Assembly (NCBI GenBank): GCA_018711775.1
Contig: DVHV01000145.1
Location: forward strand, 1 to 6,422
Length of the DNA stretch: 6,422 bases
DNA from: Candidatus Onthocola stercoravium
Lineage (GTDB): Bacteria > Bacillota_I > Bacilli_A > RF39 > UBA660
Direction of reading: 5' to 3'
A program made the translations under genes and the position numbers. The notes below the pieces were generated by a model. It was given only the letters and a program-made list of their open reading frames with translations, was not told where the DNA came from and searched no databases. This document shows, in pieces, positions 5,307 through 6,422 of this stretch (the stretch's first letter is position 1; each line of letters opens with the position of its first letter).

Positions 5307-6359
5307 ATGAGTTTAGAAAATTTATATAGTAATAATGTTAAAAGAAAAAAAACTGAACTAATCAAATTAAGAAATGATAGAGCTAAATATACTAAAGATT
5401 TGAGTGATGCAAGTCAAAAAATATTAAGAGCAGAAAGGCAACTAAAGAATACCAGGTCGTCTTCCACTATGAATAGCAAAATAAATGAAATTAATCGTGA
5501 ATCAAAGAAAAAAAGTGAAGCTGAAAAAAGAATATCAGAATGTGATGCTAAAATTGCCAAAAAAGAAAAAGAACTTGATAAAGAAGAAACAAAACTTTTA
5601 AAGGAGCAAGCAAAAATACAAAAAAACCGAGATATTGAAATAAATAGCAATTATACTCAGCTTAAAACGGATATTAATTTACAAAAAAATAGTACTGCAC
5701 AATTATATGAAGAAATAAAAAAATTAAAACAACCAAAGGAAAAAATAAATATATTATTTTTAGGTGCTAATCCTGATATAATTCTTAAAGATGGTTCAGA
5801 ACAATCTAAATTAAAACTTGATAAAGAAGCAAGAGAAATTAAAGAAGCTATAACAAAAAGTTTAAATCGTGATTCAATTAATTTAGAAACTAGATGGGCT
5901 GTTAGAACTTCTGATTTATTTCAAGCTATTAATGAAGTAAATCCCACTATAATACATTTTAGCGGGCATGGAACTGAAGATGGACATCTTGTTTTACAAG
6001 ACAACAATGATAATCCAAAATTTGTTGATATTGATTCAATAGTAAAAATGATAGATGCATCAACTGACAATTTAAGATTAATAGTATTTAATAACTGCTT
6101 TTCATCTTTATTTGCTGAGTGCGTTGTTGATTCTGTAGAGGCAACTATTGGAATGAATAATTCTATAAGTGATGAAGCTGCAATTATTTTTTCCTCACAG
6201 TTATATTCTGCTATAGGTTTTGGGAATTCTTTAGAGAAGTCTTTTAATCAAGCAAAAGCAAGATTATTGCTTGAAGGAATTAAAGAAGATAGAACACCTG
6301 AGTTATTTGTTAATGAAAATTTCAATTCTTCAGACATTTATATTGTAAAAAATGATTAA
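5307..6359 (+). CDS. Coiled-coil CHAT-domain (caspase-like) protease
   Basis: A 350-residue protein. Residues about 8-142 are rich in Lys, Glu and Asp with spaced hydrophobics and almost no Pro or Gly, as in a long coiled coil. From about 147 a CHAT domain follows: INILFLGANPD (147-157), a KLDKEAREIKEAI helix (170-182), RWAVRTSDLFQAI (196-208), IIHFSGHGTEDGHLVLQD (215-232) with catalytic His221, LRLIVFNNCFSS (256-267) with catalytic Cys264, and IGMNNSISDEAAIIFSSQLY (281-300). Both dyad residues are present, so an active clan CD cysteine peptidase is expected. CHAT proteases are related to caspases and separase, and in bacteria act in several immune systems, for example TPR-CHAT with type III-E CRISPR. 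There is no TPR, WD40, NTPase or membrane helix here, so the coiled coil must provide oligomerisation or sensing. Its target is unknown; the membrane protein encoded just upstream is the first candidate as partner or substrate. The gene ends at TAA. Confidence 0.88.
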   Translation: MSLENLYSNNVKRKKTELIKLRNDRAKYTKDLSDASQKILRAERQLKNTRSSSTMNSKINEINRESKKKSEAEKRISECDAKIAKKEKELDKEETKLLKEQAKIQKNRDIEINSNYTQLKTDINLQKNSTAQLYEEIKKLKQPKEKINILFLGANPDIILKDGSEQSKLKLDKEAREIKEAITKSLNRDSINLETRWAVRTSDLFQAINEVNPTIIHFSGHGTEDGHLVLQDNNDNPKFVDIDSIVKMIDASTDNLRLIVFNNCFSSLFAECVVDSVEATIGMNNSISDEAAIIFSSQLYSAIGFGNSLEKSFNQAKARLLLEGIKEDRTPELFVNENFNSSDIYIVKND

Positions 6360-6371
6360 AAAGTATATAAT
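6343..6371 (+). promoter_or_regulatory. Candidate promoter at the end of the CHAT gene
   Basis: TTGTAA (6343-6348), exactly 17 nt, then a perfect TATAAT (6366-6371). Transcription would start near 6378 and run out of the window. It overlaps the last codons of the CHAT gene. In DNA this AT-rich such matches arise by chance, but spacing and both hexamers are good. Confidence 0.45.
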
Positions 6372-6384
6372 GATTTTAGAAAGA

Positions 6385-6420
6385 GAGCGTTGTAGTTCGT
6401 AAGCTGTAGCTTAACCGCTC
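6385..6420 (+). other. Inverted-repeat element at window edge, possible structured RNA or terminator stem
   Basis: GAGCG (6385-6389) pairs with CGCTC (6416-6420), extended by TT/AA with one bulged C. Inside, AAGC (6401-6404) pairs with GCTT (6409-6412) around TGTA. The stretch is clearly less AT-rich than its surroundings. It begins just after the predicted start of the promoter at 6343-6371. It may be the 5' end of a structured RNA or the stem of a terminator whose T-tract is outside the window. Confidence 0.4.
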
Positions 6421-6422
6421 CA

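Noticed and set aside
4778..6359. Bacterial gasdermin plus protease, or a CRISPR type III-E TPR-CHAT locus
   Set aside because: The upstream protein is too small and has an N-terminal membrane helix unlike gasdermins; the CHAT protein has no TPR repeats and no CRISPR repeats or Cas genes are present in the window.
6378..6422. tRNA or tetrahydrofolate riboswitch at the right edge because of the CCGCTCCA ending
   Set aside because: No T-loop TTCRA motif or cloverleaf, and the segment is too short and lacks the helices of the folate riboswitch; the shared end is only a few bases.

Overview
The window is AT-rich DNA (roughly a quarter G+C by eye) from a low-GC Gram-positive-type bacterium. Strong AGGAGG-type ribosome sites, TTGA/TATAAT-type promoters, tight gene packing and a split CoaB/CoaC of the streptococcal/enterococcal style point to Bacillota, probably a Bacilli- or Erysipelotrichia-like lineage. 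TGA ends two genes (the LysR gene and the aldolase-like gene) and tryptophan is written TGG, so the standard bacterial code applies rather than the Mycoplasma code.

Left part (151-3768, all minus strand, transcribed right to left): one compact five-gene operon. In transcription order it encodes a CoaC-type phosphopantothenoylcysteine decarboxylase, a CoaB-type phosphopantothenate-cysteine ligase, a protein resembling class II aldolase/adducin with altered active-site residues, a class I SAM-dependent methyltransferase, and a short fold-type I PLP aminotransferase. Neighbouring genes overlap by 11, 14 and 4 nt or are 2 nt apart, with each ribosome site inside the preceding gene, so they are almost certainly co-transcribed and translationally coupled. 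CoaC and CoaB perform consecutive coenzyme A steps. The last three genes have no obvious place in that pathway. Downstream (1-150) lie a locally GC-rich stretch that can fold into an H-type pseudoknot on the minus strand and then a long hairpin that looks like a bidirectional terminator.

Centre (3769-4727): a LysR-family regulator is transcribed divergently from the coaC operon. The 89-bp shared intergenic region holds a recognisable promoter on each strand, with abutting -35 regions, and a TGATAAG direct repeat. This layout is typical of a LysR protein controlling both its own gene and the divergent operon.

Right part (4778-6359, plus strand): a two-gene module. The first gene encodes a small protein with one N-terminal membrane helix and a predicted cytoplasmic beta-rich domain. 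The second encodes a 350-residue protein with a long charged N-terminal coiled coil and a C-terminal CHAT (caspase-like) protease domain with its His/Cys dyad intact. CHAT proteases occur as effectors in several bacterial immune systems, so this membrane-protein/CHAT pair is the best candidate here for an undescribed defence or programmed-dormancy system. That role is inference. At the right edge a good promoter is followed by the start of an inverted-repeat-containing transcript that the window cuts off.
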